Assembly (NCBI RefSeq): GCF_038096175.1
Contig: NZ_CP151099.1
Location: 560,501 to 624,500 of the forward strand
DNA length: 64,000 nucleotides
From: Nostoc sp. UHCC 0302
Lineage (GTDB): Bacteria; Cyanobacteriota; Cyanobacteriia; Cyanobacteriales; Nostocaceae
Direction: 5' to 3'
Of this stretch, positions 62,290 to 64,000 are shown one piece after another; positions within the stretch are counted from its first letter, which is position 1, and each line of letters begins with the position of its first letter. The notes beneath the pieces are model-generated. The model saw only the letters and a list, made by a program, of their open reading frames with translations, searched no databases and was not told the origin of the DNA. The position numbers and the translations under genes were made by a program.

Positions 62290-64000
62290 ATGATCACAGA
62301 TACTACAATTCGCGAGCAAGGCTACATTTATTTTCTGGCGGAAGTACCAGAACTAATGCAAACTATTGAACAAGAACTGTTTAGTTTGTTGGAAGGTTAT
62401 AGCATTAATAAAGTGCATAACTTAATGCGGGCTACCCATACAATTAAAGGTTCAGCAGCTAACGTTGGGCTAGAGATAATTAAAAAGATAGCTCATTCAC
62501 TAGAAGATGCGTTCAAGGCTTTATATAATCCAGATGTCGTAATTGATAGTGAATTGCAAACAATTTTACTACAAGCTTATGAGTGTCTTAGCCTAGCGCT
62601 AAACACCGAATTGATTGGAAGTACTGTTAATCATGAAGAACTTCTCCAGCGAGCAACTTCAGTTTTTGCACAATTACAAGAAAAACTGGGTGATGCTTTT
62701 GGAAATGAAACTCACATTCCCTCTTCTGCGGAATTGGGGTTTGATATTGTGCAGTCTATCTTTGAAATGGGAGTCCAGCAACGCTTAGAAAATCTCGTCG
62801 AAGCTATTAATAATATCATAGATAATACTGAGTTTGTTAATTTTTTAAGGGATCAGGCTGAGGTATTTTTGGGTTTAGCAGAGTCTTTAAATTTACCTGG
62901 ATTGGGAGAAATTGCCCAAGCAATTATAGCAGCATTGCAAGTCAACTCTACTGAAGTGCAACAGATTGCAGAAATTGCTTTTGCTAATTTAAAGCAAGCG
63001 CAAAAAAGAGTGCTAGCAGGCGATCGCACTTGTGGTGGAGAAGTTTCTCCTGCTTTAAAAAAACTCGCTAACTTGTCAAGTAATGGTTTATCTGAAGAAA
63101 TACAAAATAATTCATTAGCTGCTACATTTAGTAGCAATAAAGAAAAATTTTACTACTTTTTAACCACATCTGGCGATGCTAACAATGAGCCTGTAAAACC
63201 AACCAATGCTAAGTTTTATTTGAAAATACTTAACTATATTTTTGGTTGGTTTAACCATCAAATGGGAACATCTAAGGAGAAACTTAGCTTAGATTTACTA
63301 ATTCCTATATTAGAAGAAAATATTATACTTAATTATATTGAAGATTGGCTGAAAAAATTTACTGATTTTATTCAAAACGAAAAAGATAGCCAAAGCCTTC
63401 GTCTTTATCGCCAAGGTATTATTTTAATTATTTTGGTTGCAGTTGCTAAATTTCAGTACTCAATTAATAAAAATAATAGCTATATCTTAGTAATCCAAAC
63501 ATTACAGACGCAAATTCGTACATTAGCAAAAGAATATAAAAACTATCCTCCTGTTACTGCTCAAGAAAAAAATTGGTTTAACAGTCAAAATTTACAACCA
63601 CTACTAGTTATTAAAGAAATATCTAATACTGAATCTCTTTTAACTGTTGATAGTCTGCTAGATACTATTTGGGGAGGAGATGTTAGCGCAAATATTACTG
63701 AGGAAGCTTCAATAATTCAGTCTGATAAACAAATTACAAGTGATGTTTCTTCAGCAATATCGTTATCGAAAGATGAGCAAGACGCTTTAGATATTTCAGA
63801 AACAGTTATTCAAGCCGTTCCTAATTCAGTTATACAAATCAATAAAAAATTAGAAGATAACTCGCAGACTTTTCAAACTCAAAACAGCCGCCAACATTCA
63901 TTTGTTAGAGTAGATACAGAAGGACTACAACGTCTGAATTACCTAGCAGGAGAGTTACTAATTTATCAAAAGCGGCGGAATTTGTATGATGAACAGTTTC
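62290..64000 (+). CDS. CheA-type histidine kinase, 3' end beyond the window
   Basis: The frame is open from the ATG at 62290 to the right edge (570 codons). The N-terminal HPt domain has its phosphoacceptor His50 in MRATHTIKGSAANVG. A long, poorly conserved helical stretch follows (about residues 120-535, with Asn/Lys/Ile-rich parts). The dimerisation domain P3 begins at SFVRVDTEGLQRLNYLAGELLIYQKRR, matching the usual R.D.ERLDRL.NL.GEL. The ATPase and CheW-like domains must lie beyond 64000. It is the last element of the PatA-CheY-CheW-MCP-CheA order and would phosphorylate the CheY-like and PatA-like receivers. In most such operons a receiver also follows at the C-terminus; that is not visible here. 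Confidence 0.93.
   Translation, partial: MITDTTIREQGYIYFLAEVPELMQTIEQELFSLLEGYSINKVHNLMRATHTIKGSAANVGLEIIKKIAHSLEDAFKALYNPDVVIDSELQTILLQAYECLSLALNTELIGSTVNHEELLQRATSVFAQLQEKLGDAFGNETHIPSSAELGFDIVQSIFEMGVQQRLENLVEAINNIIDNTEFVNFLRDQAEVFLGLAESLNLPGLGEIAQAIIAALQVNSTEVQQIAEIAFANLKQAQKRVLAGDRTCGGEVSPALKKLANLSSNGLSEEIQNNSLAATFSSNKEKFYYFLTTSGDANNEPVKPTNAKFYLKILNYIFGWFNHQMGTSKEKLSLDLLIPILEENIILNYIEDWLKKFTDFIQNEKDSQSLRLYRQGIILIILVAVAKFQYSINKNNSYILVIQTLQTQIRTLAKEYKNYPPVTAQEKNWFNSQNLQPLLVIKEISNTESLLTVDSLLDTIWGGDVSANITEEASIIQSDKQITSDVSSAISLSKDEQDALDISETVIQAVPNSVIQINKKLEDNSQTFQTQNSRQHSFVRVDTEGLQRLNYLAGELLIYQKRRNLYDEQF

Noticed and set aside
1-64000. tRNA and rRNA genes
   Set aside because: No cloverleaf with the GTTCRA arm or rRNA signature was found while reading both strands; a covariance-model scan would be needed to exclude them fully.

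Overview
The window reads as a chromosomal segment of a filamentous cyanobacterium, most likely a heterocyst-forming Nostocales member (Nostoc/Anabaena type). The evidence is dense HIP1 octamers (GCGATCGC), many short tandem repeats of the CCCCAAT/CCCCAGT and TCATTRG type between genes, hybrid kinases with long PAS/GAF arrays, a PatA-type response regulator beside a CheY/CheW/MCP/CheA set, and Uma2, DUF3110, DUF5895 and DUF4351 proteins. The species is an inference; no rRNA or tRNA gene was seen.

Layout. 1-6.6 kb: end of a PurM-like gene, a PHP-domain protein, two restriction-like-fold proteins (Uma2 and Rpn/DUF4351), a DUF5895 protein, and MltA murein transglycosylase with a small upstream partner. 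7.1-12.1 kb: a signalling patch of Ser/Thr kinase, a membrane sensor with a c-type haem motif (DUF3365/Tll0287-like plus HAMP), a PhnD-like lipoprotein and a WGR/beta-propeller protein. 12.4-17 kb: two large surface or secreted proteins (SLH plus glycosidase-like; beta-helix with a type I secretion-like C-terminus). 17-22.3 kb: a decayed zone with two ISAzo13-type transposase remnants, a histidine-kinase fragment and a frameshifted gene around a NupC transporter. 22.3-28.2 kb: a divergent amidohydrolase / isochorismatase-cupin cluster, a TauD-type dioxygenase and an EgtC-like amidotransferase. 28.7-35.5 kb: a small secreted DUF3011 protein and a 2138-residue hybrid kinase disrupted in frame by two blocks of repeat DNA. 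35.9-38.6 kb: radical SAM activase, FecCD permease and its ATPase. 38.9-43.6 kb: exported protein, CadD-like transporter, DUF1003, GIY-YIG protein and a sugar ABC permease. 43.6-53.2 kb: a PAS/GAF/GGDEF/EAL protein and a giant TamB-like protein. 53.4-55 kb: DUF3110 protein and MurQ. 56-64 kb: a taxis operon (PatA-like, CheY, CheW, soluble MCP with phytochrome-type GAF domains, CheA), running off the right edge.

Working together. The taxis operon has the classic cyanobacterial PatA-CheY-CheW-MCP-CheA order. Its MCP carries three GAF domains in exact 183-residue register with cyanobacteriochrome-type Cys motifs, so it may be a photoreceptor for phototaxis or hormogonium movement. Between the MCP and CheA sits a small four-helix-bundle (S23/IVP-type) gene enclosed by inverted purine-rich repeats, which looks like an inserted cassette. 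MltA and MurQ belong to peptidoglycan turnover, and TamB to envelope biogenesis.

Most notable: the repeat-flanked cassette in the taxis operon; the in-frame invasion of the ATPase and receiver domains of the hybrid kinase by repeat DNA, part of which recurs as a hairpin repeat near 15.0 kb; the triplicated GAF photosensor; and the haem sensor / Ser-Thr kinase / PhnD-like neighbourhood.
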